A stretch of 7,530 nucleotides of DNA, taken from Pseudomonadota bacterium (lineage in GTDB: Bacteria; Pseudomonadota; Gammaproteobacteria; Burkholderiales; Burkholderiaceae_D). The stretch is taken from positions 1 to 7,530 of the forward strand of contig JAEZVM010000397.1 of assembly GCA_023420795.1 (NCBI GenBank). The letters are read 5' to 3'. This document shows positions 1-6,926 of this stretch, piece after piece. The notes under the pieces are model-generated. The model was given only the letters and a program-made list of their open reading frames with translations. It made no database searches and had not been told where the DNA came from. Both the position numbers and the translations under genes were made by a program. The stretch's first letter is position 1; the number at the start of each line of letters is the position of its first letter.

Positions 1-425
1 AGCCCGAGAATCCCGACCGGGAAGTCGCTTTTCCGGAACGGATGCACGTTCCTGCACCATTCACCGGCGCGCGCACGACCCTCCAGCTCATCGAAACGGC
101 GGTAATAACGCAGCACCGCATGCATGACGTACTCAGCCATCTGCACGGCCATTCCCGCGTCGTCCAGCCGGACGACGGGCACGCCGGCCGGCAGCGCCTC
201 TCCCATCTGCAGAATCGCATCCACGCCCGCGCCCAGATTGAAGATGCCCTTCAGGTCGCTGCGGCCTTGCAGCATCGCGGCGGGTGGCTTCCAGACCAGC
301 GCGTAATCCGCCGGATCGTTATCGCCTTCGCTCCACACGCGCAGGCTGGCTTCCGGCAATGCGGCCGCCAGCACAGGCAGCCACTTCGCCGGATCGTCCG
401 TCTGCGAATAGAACAGGATGCGCAT
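1..425 (-). CDS. ghrA: glyoxylate/hydroxypyruvate reductase A (partial, N-terminal 141 residues)
   Basis: This gene starts at ATG 425 and runs off the low-coordinate edge, so only about 45% of a roughly 310-residue protein is visible. The family reduces glyoxylate to glycolate and hydroxypyruvate to glycerate with NADPH in the cytoplasm, and belongs to the D-isomer-specific 2-hydroxyacid dehydrogenases. Visible features match E. coli GhrA closely: an N-terminus MRILFYSQTD, the segment GDNDPADYALVW (residues 34-45), the substrate-loop motif NLGAGVD (63-69), RLDDAGMAVQMAEY (86-99), and the start of the Rossmann nucleotide-binding glycine motif, VGILG (137-141), cut by the edge. The catalytic Arg, Glu and His lie beyond the window. 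It follows the carboxylase gene after 21 nt, with a GGAAAG-like ribosome binding site 7 nt before the ATG, so it probably shares the transcript. Its real substrate in this acyl-CoA context is not known; the family call is secure. Confidence 0.5.
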   Translation of the reverse strand, partial: MRILFYSQTDDPAKWLPVLAAALPEASLRVWSEGDNDPADYALVWKPPAAMLQGRSDLKGIFNLGAGVDAILQMGEALPAGVPVVRLDDAGMAVQMAEYVMHAVLRYYRRFDELEGRARAGEWCRNVHPFRKSDFPVGILG

Positions 426-432
426 CCGTTCG

Positions 433-438
433 CTTTCC
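433..438 (-). promoter_or_regulatory. ribosome binding site of ghrA
   Basis: On the minus strand GGAAAG stands 7 nt before the ATG at 425, inside the 21-nt gap after the mccA stop. It supports that ATG as the start. No other start candidate with comparable spacing was seen. Confidence 0.5.
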
Positions 439-446
439 GGCGTGGC

Positions 447-2462
447 TCAGGCCGCCTTGAACGCCAGCAGCTGCGCGCCTTCCGCGACCTGATCGCCGAC
501 CGCATACAGCAGGTCTTCCACCGTACCGTTGGCCGGTGCGGCGATGGTGTGTTCCATCTTCATCGCTTCCATGATCAGGAGCGGCGCGCCCTTCTCGACG
601 GTCTTGCCCTTGTCCACCAGCACCGCGACGATCTTGCCCGGCATCGGCGCGGTCAGGCGGCCACCTTCGGCCTCCGATTCGCCGGCGTGCGCGAGGGGGT
701 CGTTGTAGTTCAGCGGGAAATGCGCGCCGCCGGTGAATACATGGAACATCTCGCCATCACGCACCACGGTGCCGCGCACGGTCGCGCCGTCGAGCTTGAT
801 GACAAGCTGCTGTCCCTTGCGCTCGACCAGCGTCATCGCCACCATCGCATCGCCGAGCTTTACCGACCAGCCGGTCTCGCGGTAGCCGACTGTCACCGGG
901 TACTTGTTCGCTTCGTCGGCGAAATCCAGTGCGCGCAGCAGCGTGCCGTTCATGCGCCAGCCGCTGGTGTTTGCCCACGGGTCGTTGGCGGCAGCGCTCG
1001 CACTCTGTTCCGAGGTCAGCAGCGAAGCTGCGGCCAGCGCCAGCACCGGCATTGAGGCTTCCGGGATTGGCGGGAACAGCGCCTCGTGATTACGCTCGAT
1101 CAGGCCGGTGTCGAGGTCGGCGCCAGAGAACGGCTTGCTCTCGACCAGGCGCTTGAGGAAGGCGACGTTGGTTGCAAGGCCGACGACCTGGTATTCGGAC
1201 AGCGCCTGCGCCATGTGCGCGAGCGCCTCTTCGCGGTCATTGCCCCAGACGATCAGCTTGGCGATCATCGGGTCGTAGAACGGAGAAATTGCATCGCCTT
1301 CACGCACACCGGAATCGATGCGGATTGCAGCGGGTGCGCCCTCCGCTGCTCCCTTGCCGAGTTCAAAGGTAACTGCCTGCGGCGTGTGCATGTGGCGCAG
1401 CGTGCCGATGGACGGCAGGAAGCCCTTCTCCGGGTTCTCCGCGTAGATACGAGCTTCTAATGCATGGCCATGGATGGTGAGTTCGTTCTGCTTTTTCGGC
1501 AACGCCTCGCCGGAGGCAACGCGCAACTGCCATTCGACCAAGTCCGTGCCGGTAATCATTTCCGTAACCGGATGCTCGACCTGCAGGCGGGTGTTCATTT
1601 CCATGAAATAGAACGAGCCGTCCTGGTTGGCGATGAACTCGACCGTGCCGGCACCGACATAGCCGACTGCCTTGGCCGCAGCAACGGCGGCTTCGCCCAT
1701 CGCACAGCGACGTTCTTCGGTCATGCCTGGCGCGGGCGCTTCTTCCAGTACCTTCTGGTGGCGGCGCTGCACCGAGCAGTCGCGCTCGAACAGATAGACG
1801 CAGTCTCCCTTGGTATCGGCGAACACCTGGATTTCGATGTGGCGCGGGCGGGTCAGGTATTTCTCGACCAGCACCTTGTCATCGCCGAAGCTGTTGATCG
1901 CTTCGCGCTTGCAGGATTCGAGCGCGGCCTTGAAGTCGGCGCTCTTCTCGACGATGCGCATGCCCTTGCCGCCGCCGCCTGCGCTGGCTTTGAGCAGCAC
2001 CGGATAGCCGATGCGGTCGGCCTGATCCTGCAGGAAGTCCGGGTCCTGCGTGTCGCCATGGTAGCCGGGCACCAGCGGCACGTTCGCCTTTTCCATCAGA
2101 GCCTTCGCGGCGGACTTGGAGCCCATCGCGCGGATCGCGGACGCCGGCGGGCCGATGAACACCAGGCCGGCCTTCGCGCACGCTTCGGCGAAGTCCTCGT
2201 TCTCTGACAGGAAGCCGTAACCCGGATGGATCGCCTGCGCGCCGGTGGCAAGCGCAACCTCGATGATCTTGTCGGCGCGCAGATAGCTTTCCTTCGCCGG
2301 CGCCGGGCCGATCAGGACGGATTCGTCGCAGACAGCGACATGCTTGGCATTCGCATCGGCTTCCGAATACACGGCAACCGTCTTGACGCCGAGTCGATGG
2401 GCTGTGGCAGCGACGCGGCAGGCAATCTCGCCACGGTTTGCAATCAGGATCTTGGTAAACAC
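447..2462 (-). CDS. mccA: 3-methylcrotonyl-CoA carboxylase alpha (biotin-containing) subunit, MccA/LiuD
   Basis: This 671-residue cytoplasmic protein carries biotin and carboxylates it with ATP and bicarbonate. The beta subunit (not in the window) then transfers the carboxyl group to 3-methylcrotonyl-CoA in leucine breakdown. Domains in order: biotin carboxylase N-lobe (about 1-115, ILIANRGEIACRV), ATP-grasp domain with glycine loop GGGGKG (162-167), and the catalytic segment MEMNTRLQVEHP (287-298), where E288, R292 and E296 match the E. coli biotin carboxylase catalytic residues in number. The biotin carboxylase C-lobe runs to about 445, then a linker region, then a biotinyl domain (603-670) with AMKM and biotinyl-lysine K635. 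The length fits MCC/PCC/geranyl-CoA carboxylase alpha subunits. The neighbouring liuC-like gene favours methylcrotonyl-CoA; acetyl- or propionyl-CoA carboxylase alpha cannot be excluded from sequence alone. The start is GTG 2462, chosen because it begins the conserved MFTKILIANRGE and has a strong ribosome binding site. It follows bioB after 83 nt. Confidence 0.5.
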   Translation of the reverse strand: MFTKILIANRGEIACRVAATAHRLGVKTVAVYSEADANAKHVAVCDESVLIGPAPAKESYLRADKIIEVALATGAQAIHPGYGFLSENEDFAEACAKAGLVFIGPPASAIRAMGSKSAAKALMEKANVPLVPGYHGDTQDPDFLQDQADRIGYPVLLKASAGGGGKGMRIVEKSADFKAALESCKREAINSFGDDKVLVEKYLTRPRHIEIQVFADTKGDCVYLFERDCSVQRRHQKVLEEAPAPGMTEERRCAMGEAAVAAAKAVGYVGAGTVEFIANQDGSFYFMEMNTRLQVEHPVTEMITGTDLVEWQLRVASGEALPKKQNELTIHGHALEARIYAENPEKGFLPSIGTLRHMHTPQAVTFELGKGAAEGAPAAIRIDSGVREGDAISPFYDPMIAKLIVWGNDREEALAHMAQALSEYQVVGLATNVAFLKRLVESKPFSGADLDTGLIERNHEALFPPIPEASMPVLALAAASLLTSEQSASAAANDPWANTSGWRMNGTLLRALDFADEANKYPVTVGYRETGWSVKLGDAMVAMTLVERKGQQLVIKLDGATVRGTVVRDGEMFHVFTGGAHFPLNYNDPLAHAGESEAEGGRLTAPMPGKIVAVLVDKGKTVEKGAPLLIMEAMKMEHTIAAPANGTVEDLLYAVGDQVAEGAQLLAFKAA

Positions 2463-2467
2463 GCTTG

Positions 2468-2473
2468 CTCCTT
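2468..2473 (-). promoter_or_regulatory. ribosome binding site of mccA supporting its GTG start
   Basis: On the minus strand AAGGAG stands 5 nt before GTG 2462. The match and spacing decide in favour of this non-ATG start, which directly precedes the conserved biotin carboxylase N-terminus. Confidence 0.5.
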
Positions 2474-2510
2474 CAGTTGGCAGGTGATGCTTCTTGTCGT
2501 AAGTCTCTCT

Positions 2511-2538
2511 CCCCTCTCCCGCTCACGGAACAAGGGAG
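2511..2538. repeat. possible degenerate palindromic repeat between bioB and mccA
   Basis: The 83-nt gap between bioB and mccA holds a pyrimidine-rich run, CCCCTCTCCC (2511-2520), followed by an imperfect dyad: CTCCC at 2516-2520 can pair with GGGAG at 2534-2538 around a 13-nt loop. It resembles a worn copy of the C-rich/G-rich hairpins common between proteobacterial genes, and in style the hairpins around the DUF559 gene. The stem is only 5 bp and there is no T-run after it, so it is not a convincing terminator. Whether it is a true repeat family member cannot be told from one copy. Confidence 0.5.
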
Positions 2539-2545
2539 TTTCCGG

Positions 2546-3577
2546 TTAATCGTTGGTGCTCATCTTCGCCTGGACCTGCGTATGCTTCGTATGCATGCCG
2601 AGCTTGTCGAGCAGCGCACGGTCTGCATCGGCATCCGGGTTCCCGGTCGTCAGCAATTTGTCGCCGTAGAAAATAGAGTTTGCGCCGGCCTGGAAACACA
2701 GAGCCTGTACCGCCTCGCCCATCTCGCGACGGCCTGCTGACAGGCGCACGCGCGCCTTTGGCATCGTGATGCGAGCAACCGCGATGGTGCGCACGAATTC
2801 CAGCGGATCGATTGGGTCGGTGCCATGCAGCGGCGTGCCGGCGACCTGCACCAGGTTGTTGATCGGCACCGATTCCGGATACGGATCGAGATTCGCGACC
2901 TGCGCGATCAGGCCGGCGCGCTGGCGGCGCGATTCGCCCATGCCGACGATGCCGCCGCAGCAGATCTTGATGCCGGCGTTGCGCACCTTGTCCAGCGTAT
3001 TGAGACGGTCCTCATAGTGGCGGGTGCTGATGATGTCGTTGTAGAACTCCGGCGCGGTGTCGAGGTTATGGTTGTAATAGTCGAGGCCAGCAGCCTTCAG
3101 TCGCTCGGCCTGTCCGTCTTCCAGCATGCCGAGCGTGACGCAGGCTTCCATGCCGAGGTCCTTGACACCGCGCACCATCGCTTCCACGTGGTCGAGATCG
3201 CGGTCCTTCGGCCCACGCCACGCGGCGCCCATGCAGAAGCGGGTTGCGCCGTGTTCCTTCGCCTGCTTCGCCGCGCTCAGCACGGTTTCCAGTTCGAGGA
3301 TTTTCTGCGCCTCCACGCCGGTGTCGTAGCGCTGCGCCTGCGGGCAGTAGCCGCAGTCTTCCGGGCAGCCGCCGGTCTTGATCGACATCAGCGTGGCGAG
3401 CTCGACTTCCTGCGGATCGAAGTTTTCGCGGTGCACCTGCTGCGCGCGGAACAGCAGCTCGTTGAACGGCAGATTGAACAGTTCTTCCACCTTGTCGACC
3501 GGCCAGCGCTGCGCGGCGGCCGCGCGCGCTTCGGCGGGAGTGGGAATCTGGTGGAACACGATCGGTTGGGACGACAT
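2546..3577 (-). CDS. bioB: biotin synthase BioB
   Basis: BioB is a radical SAM enzyme that inserts sulfur into dethiobiotin to give biotin, the last step of the pathway, using a [4Fe-4S] and a sacrificial [2Fe-2S] cluster. From the chosen start the protein has 343 residues, near the usual length. The radical SAM motif CPEDCGYC places C71, C75 and C78 as [4Fe-4S] ligands. C115 (RFCMGAAWRGP), C146 (ACVTLGML), C206 (KICCGGIVGMGE) and R278 (VRLSAGR) correspond, with a constant offset of 18, to the E. coli [2Fe-2S] ligands C97, C128, C188 and R260. YNHNLDTAPEFY (168-179) is also diagnostic. The reading frame is open to an ATG at 3595, but ATG 3577 is preferred because AAGGAAG lies 6 nt upstream and the protein then begins MSSQPIVFHQ. 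It follows bioD after 39 nt. All key residues are present, so it should be active. Confidence 0.5.
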   Translation of the reverse strand: MSSQPIVFHQIPTPAEARAAAAQRWPVDKVEELFNLPFNELLFRAQQVHRENFDPQEVELATLMSIKTGGCPEDCGYCPQAQRYDTGVEAQKILELETVLSAAKQAKEHGATRFCMGAAWRGPKDRDLDHVEAMVRGVKDLGMEACVTLGMLEDGQAERLKAAGLDYYNHNLDTAPEFYNDIISTRHYEDRLNTLDKVRNAGIKICCGGIVGMGESRRQRAGLIAQVANLDPYPESVPINNLVQVAGTPLHGTDPIDPLEFVRTIAVARITMPKARVRLSAGRREMGEAVQALCFQAGANSIFYGDKLLTTGNPDADADRALLDKLGMHTKHTQVQAKMSTND

Positions 3578-3583
3578 CAGTAA

Positions 3584-3589
3584 CTTCCT
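3584..3589 (-). promoter_or_regulatory. ribosome binding site of bioB that decides its start
   Basis: On the minus strand AGGAAG lies 6 nt before ATG 3577. The upstream in-frame ATG at 3595 would place this site inside the coding sequence, so the downstream ATG is the better start. Confidence 0.5.
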
Positions 3590-3616
3590 TTGCATCAGGC
3601 GCGTATCGAGCGCGAA

Positions 3617-4327
3617 TCAGGTTGAAGAGGGGCTTGCCGGCCAGCCCGGCAAGCTGGATAGATCCAGGTGGCTTGCCGCGGCTGACGGCAACGGTGCTGG
3701 CAAGCGCGGCACGCAGCCGAGCATCGGCGCAGGCAACTTCTGCGTGAGCGTGTCGATATAAGCCATGCCGTAATCCATGCCGATATCGATCACGTTCGCG
3801 ATCCAGCCGGCGAGCGTCAGGCCGCGCACCGCGATCGCCTCTGCAGTCAGCAACGCATGGTTGATGCAGCCGAGCCGCAGGCCGACCACCATGATCACCG
3901 GCAGGCCGAGTCGCTGCGCAAGGTCGGCGGTATCGAAATCGTCCGCCAGCGGTACGCGGAAGCCGCCGACGCCTTCGACCACAACCGCATCCGCCGCCGC
4001 CGCGACGCGCACATAGCTGTCGAGGATACGGTCGGGATCGATGGTTACGCCCTCCTGCGCCGCCGCGATATGCGGCGCCGTGGCTGCCTGCAGCAGATAA
4101 GACGTGGTGAGATCGGTCGGCAGCGCAAGCGGCGAGGAAGCCGCGATGAAATCGACGTCTTCGTTGTGCCAGACGCCATCCTGCAGTTCCGCACCGGCAG
4201 CTACCGGCTTCATGCCGGCCGCGCGCACACCCTGCTGGCCGAGCGCATACAGCAAGGCGCCGGTCACCAGCGTCTTGCCGGCGCCAGTATCGGTGCCCGT
4301 CACGAAATAAGCTGGTTTGGTGTTCAT
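3617..4327 (-). CDS. bioD: dethiobiotin synthetase BioD
   Basis: BioD is the ATP-dependent dethiobiotin synthase, closing the ureido ring of 7,8-diaminopelargonate (DAPA) with CO2, the step before BioB. The 236-residue cytoplasmic protein shows the P-loop GTDTGAGKT (residues 11-19, K18 and T19), GMKPVAAG (38-45) carrying the conserved lysine K40, and VEGVGGFRVPL (117-127) with E118. A further family segment, GLRLGCINHALLT (149-161), lies near the dimer interface. Length is slightly above the usual 220-230 because of a Pro/Ser/Ala-rich C-terminal tail (about 209-236), which looks dispensable. ATG 4327 is 4 nt after the bioF stop and has an almost perfect ribosome binding site overlapping that stop, which suggests tight translational coupling with bioF. 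All landmark residues are present, so the call is secure. Confidence 0.5.
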   Translation of the reverse strand: MNTKPAYFVTGTDTGAGKTLVTGALLYALGQQGVRAAGMKPVAAGAELQDGVWHNEDVDFIAASSPLALPTDLTTSYLLQAATAPHIAAAQEGVTIDPDRILDSYVRVAAAADAVVVEGVGGFRVPLADDFDTADLAQRLGLPVIMVVGLRLGCINHALLTAEAIAVRGLTLAGWIANVIDIGMDYGMAYIDTLTQKLPAPMLGCVPRLPAPLPSAAASHLDLSSLPGWPASPSST

Positions 4328-4331
4328 GGAA

Positions 4332-4339
4332 TCACCTCC
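4332..4339 (-). promoter_or_regulatory. consensus ribosome binding site of bioD overlapping the bioF stop codon
   Basis: On the minus strand GGAGGTGA lies 4 nt before the bioD ATG (4327). Its last three bases, TGA (4334-4332), are the bioF stop. This is the strongest ribosome binding site in the window and suggests that ribosomes ending bioF readily start bioD. Confidence 0.5.
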
Positions 4340-5516
4340 GTTCCAGCGCGTTGATCGCGCCGATCAGTTGTTCGACATCCTGCGCGGTATGCGCAGCCGA
4401 AAGGGTGATGCGCAGGCGGGCAGTATCCGGCGGCACGGTCGGCGGCCGGATCGCCGGCACCCAGAAGCCCTGCTCGTATAGCGCAGCGGCGGCGCGCATT
4501 GCTTCTTCGTTGGGGCCGATGATGACCGGCTGGATTGCCGTATCCGATGAAAACAGTTGCCAGCGCTGCAAGCGCAAGCCCTTGCGTAGCTGCGCGATCA
4601 GCGCCTGCAGGTGCGCACGGCGTGCCGTTCCTTCCTTGCCGGCGATCAGGTCGATACCGGTCAGCAGCGCATGCGCGAGCGCCGGTGCGGCCGACGTGGT
4701 GTAGATATAAGGACGCGCGCGCTGCACCAGCCATTCGATGACGGTCTCATGCGCCGCGACGAAGGCGCCGCCGACGCCGGCGGCCTTGCCGAGCGTACCC
4801 ATGTAAACGAGGTACGGCGAGCGCAGGCGGAAATGCTCCAGTGCGCCGCGCCCGTTTTCTCCGAGCACGCCGAAGCCGTGCGCGTCATCCACCACGAGCC
4901 ATGCGCCGTACTGTTCGCACAAGGCCAGCAGGCGCGGCAGCGGCGCGAGGTCGCCGTCCATGCTGAATACGCTGTCGGTCACGACCAGCTTCGTTTTCGC
5001 GGTACTGGACTGAAGCATGCGTTCCAGCACATCGGTATCGCCATGCGGATAGACCTGTACCCGGGCGCGCGACAGGCGGGTGCCGTCGATCAGCGAAGCA
5101 TGGTTGAGCGCTTCCGAAAACACGTCGGCGTCGCGTCCGGCCAGTGTGCTAATGATGGCAAGGTTTGCCATGTAGCCTGTGCAGAAATACAGCGCGCGTG
5201 CCGATTCCAGATGCGGCGACATGAAATCCGCGAGCCGCTCTTCCAGCGCTGCATGCGCGCGCGAATGCCCGCTGATCAGGTGCGATGCGCCGCTGCCGAC
5301 ACCGTAACGTTCCGCGCCTTCCTGCAATGCCTGCGTCAGGCGCGGATGCGCGGCCAGGCCGAGATAGTCGTTGCTGCAGAATGCCAGCATCTCGCGGCCA
5401 TCGACCGTCACGCGCGGTGCGCATGGCGTATCGGTCACACGGCGGCGCCGGCGCAGGCTGCGCTGATCGAGTTGCTGCAATTCCTGTTCGAAGGCGCGGA
5501 GCAGTTCCATCGTCAT
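4332..5516 (-). CDS. bioF: 8-amino-7-oxononanoate synthase BioF
   Basis: BioF is a PLP-dependent alpha-oxoamine synthase that condenses a pimeloyl thioester with L-alanine, releasing CO2 and giving 8-amino-7-oxononanoate (KAPA), the first committed ring-assembly step. The 394-residue protein has the family's usual length and motifs: SNDYLGL (48-54), GSGASHLISGH (74-84), DSVFSMDGD (181-189), the PLP-contacting DDAHGFGVLG (210-219) and GTLGKAAG with Schiff-base lysine K244. An arginine-rich N-terminal patch, LRRRRR (21-26), is typical. ATG 5516 overlaps the bioA stop by four bases (ATGA). A second ATG two codons on (5510) has a G-rich ribosome binding site, GGGGGA, at a better distance, so the true start could be 5510. 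Either way translation is coupled to bioA. The product feeds BioA, encoded just upstream. Confidence 0.5.
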   Translation of the reverse strand: MTMELLRAFEQELQQLDQRSLRRRRRVTDTPCAPRVTVDGREMLAFCSNDYLGLAAHPRLTQALQEGAERYGVGSGASHLISGHSRAHAALEERLADFMSPHLESARALYFCTGYMANLAIISTLAGRDADVFSEALNHASLIDGTRLSRARVQVYPHGDTDVLERMLQSSTAKTKLVVTDSVFSMDGDLAPLPRLLALCEQYGAWLVVDDAHGFGVLGENGRGALEHFRLRSPYLVYMGTLGKAAGVGGAFVAAHETVIEWLVQRARPYIYTTSAAPALAHALLTGIDLIAGKEGTARRAHLQALIAQLRKGLRLQRWQLFSSDTAIQPVIIGPNEEAMRAAAALYEQGFWVPAIRPPTVPPDTARLRITLSAAHTAQDVEQLIGAINALERR

Positions 5517-6880
5517 CCCCCGATCACACGCTCGAATACCGATTGCGTCCGCGCTGCCAGCAGATCGATTTCCTCGTCGTTCAGGATGTACGGCGGCATC
5601 AGGTACACGGTGCGGCCGATCGGGCGCAGCAGCAGTTCCTGTTGTAGCGCTTCGGTGAAGAAGCGGCGCGAGAAGGTCGCTGACTGCGCCACGTCGTCGA
5701 TCACCGTGTCGAATGCGAAGATCATGCCGCGCTGGCGGAAATGCTGCACGCGCGGATGCTGCGACAGGGGCTTTAGTGCATTCGCAATGCGCTCGGCGCG
5801 CTCACGATTGCGGTTCAACACGTCGTCTTCTTGGAAAATTTGCAAAGTTGCCAATGCCGCGCGACACGCCAGCGGATTACCGGTGTAGGAATGCGAATGC
5901 AGAAAGCCGCGCCGCATATCGGCATCGTAGAACGCCTGATAGATCGCGTCGCGCGTCATCACCAGCGACAGCGGCAGGTATCCGCCGCTGACGCCTTTCG
6001 ACAGGCAGATGAAATCGGGCCAAATACCAGCCTGCTCACAAGCGAAGAAGGTGCCAGTACGGCCGCAGCCGACGGCGATTTCATCGGCTATCAGATGCAC
6101 CCGATAGCGGTCGCACAGGGCGCGCACCTCTGTCAGATACACCGGATCATGCATCGCCATGCCGGCCGCGCACTGCACCAGCGGCTCGACGATCACGGCC
6201 GCGATGTGGCCGGCGCGCTGCTGCAGCAAGGTTTCCAACTCCTTCGCGGCGCGGTGCGCGACATCGGGGGCGGATTCGCCTTCCCGTGCGTTGCGCGCGT
6301 CCGGCGTTGCCACCACGTGCGCTTGTTGCAGCATAGGCCCGTAGGCGTCGCGGAACAGCGGCACATCGGTGACCGCCAGCGCACCCACGGTTTCACCGTG
6401 ATAGCTGTCCTGCAGGCAGACGAATTCCCGCTTGTCGCCTTGACCGCTATTGCGCCAGTAATGAAAGCTCATCTTCAGCGCGATCTCGACCGCCGATGCG
6501 CCGTCCGATGCATAGAAGCAGTGGCCGAGCACATGACCGGTGCGTGCGGCAAGCTGTTCCGACAACGCGATCACCGGCTCATGCGTGAAACCGGCCAGCA
6601 TCGCATGTTCCAGCTTGTCGAGCTGGTCCTTCAGCGCGGTGTTGATGCGTGGATTCGCATGACCGAATAGGTTCACCCACCAGGAGCTGATCGCATCCAG
6701 ATAGCGGCCACCGTCGGCGCCATACAGCCATGCGCCGCGCCCATGGCTGACCGGCACCAGCGGCACCGTCTCATGGTGCTGCATCTGTGTGCACGGGTGC
6801 CAGACGCTTTTGAGGCTGCGGGCGACCCAGTCGGTGTGGGGATTCGGGTTCAAAACTGCTCCAGAAACTATTTCATCCAC
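5513..6880 (-). CDS. bioA: adenosylmethionine-8-amino-7-oxononanoate aminotransferase BioA
   Basis: BioA is a class III PLP aminotransferase that converts KAPA to 7,8-diaminopelargonate (DAPA), using S-adenosylmethionine as amino donor. The protein has 455 residues, slightly longer than E. coli BioA (429) because of an N-terminal extension. Visible landmarks: VWHPCTQMQHHE (26-37), SSWWVNLFGH (65-74, the paired tryptophans W67/W68 of the substrate pocket), DSYHGET (158-164, Y160), ADEIAVGCGRTG (265-276, PLP-contacting D266), LSKGVSGGYLPLS (293-305, Schiff-base lysine K295) and LRPIGRTVYLMPPY (418-431, carboxylate-binding R419). The SxxWW and Y160 pattern separates it from ornithine/GABA aminotransferases. 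The frame opens after a stop at 6886-6884, so the start is GTG 6880 (AAGGAG 7 nt upstream) or, less likely, TTG 6853. It is the first biotin gene on the transcript and follows the DUF559 cassette directly. Confidence 0.5.
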   Translation of the reverse strand: MDEIVSGAVLNPNPHTDWVARSLKSVWHPCTQMQHHETVPLVPVSHGRGAWLYGADGGRYLDAISSWWVNLFGHANPRINTALKDQLDKLEHAMLAGFTHEPVIALSEQLAARTGHVLGHCFYASDGASAVEIALKMSFHYWRNSGQGDKREFVCLQDSYHGETVGALAVTDVPLFRDAYGPMLQQAHVVATPDARNAREGESAPDVAHRAAKELETLLQQRAGHIAAVIVEPLVQCAAGMAMHDPVYLTEVRALCDRYRVHLIADEIAVGCGRTGTFFACEQAGIWPDFICLSKGVSGGYLPLSLVMTRDAIYQAFYDADMRRGFLHSHSYTGNPLACRAALATLQIFQEDDVLNRNRERAERIANALKPLSQHPRVQHFRQRGMIFAFDTVIDDVAQSATFSRRFFTEALQQELLLRPIGRTVYLMPPYILNDEEIDLLAARTQSVFERVIGG

Positions 6881-6887
6881 TAATCAG

Positions 6888-6893
6888 CTCCTT
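6888..6893 (-). promoter_or_regulatory. bioA ribosome binding site lying in the arm of the left inverted-repeat hairpin
   Basis: On the minus strand AAGGAG stands 7 nt before GTG 6880 and supports that start. Its AAGG (6893-6890) is also the last four bases of the hairpin arm AGGGGGAAGG, which pairs with CCTTCCCCCT only 3 nt upstream in the RNA. When the hairpin forms, most of this site is base-paired. This follows from the sequence; the effect on translation is inference. Confidence 0.5.
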
Positions 6894-6926
6894 CCCCCTT
6901 TCAGGGGGAAGGTTGGGATGGGGGTA
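6889..6926 (+). repeat. left terminal inverted repeat of the DUF559 cassette
   Basis: A 38-bp sequence that matches the minus strand of 7323-7286 at 35 of 38 positions. Its outer part is itself a perfect hairpin: CCTTCCCCCT (6890-6899), a 3-nt loop, then AGGGGGAAGG (6903-6912), a 10-bp stem. The inner part reads GGGATGGGGGTA (6915-6926). Read on the minus strand, it encodes the last residues of the DUF559 protein (PPSQPSP) and its TGA stop. No T-run follows on either strand, so it is not a standard intrinsic terminator. Confidence 0.5.

Noticed and set aside
42..1055. Long plus-strand open frame of 337 codons opposite ghrA and mccA
   Set aside because: It lies antisense to two strongly recognised genes, gives a His/Arg/Gln-rich protein without family motifs, and is the usual shadow frame of a GC-rich coding strand.
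1464..2207. Plus-strand open frame of 247 codons inside mccA
   Set aside because: It is fully antisense to the ATP-grasp domain, with no motif and no ribosome binding site of note.
2546..3595. Longer bioB form beginning at ATG 3595
   Set aside because: The six extra residues would contain the good ribosome binding site of the downstream ATG 3577, which fits the family N-terminus better.
3600..3614. CGCG...CGCG dyad in the bioD-bioB gap
   Set aside because: A 4-bp stem with a 7-nt loop is expected by chance in GC-rich DNA, and no T-run follows.
4611..5888. Plus-strand open frame of 425 codons opposite bioF and bioA
   Set aside because: It spans the junction of two confident opposite-strand genes, shows no recognisable domain, and its composition is that of a reverse-complement shadow.
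5831..6670. Plus-strand open frame of 279 codons inside bioA
   Set aside because: It is antisense to the catalytic core of bioA and has shadow-like composition.
6889..6926. Left and right cassette hairpins as intrinsic terminators
   Set aside because: The stems are strong, but neither is followed by a T-run in either direction, so the standard terminator signature is missing.
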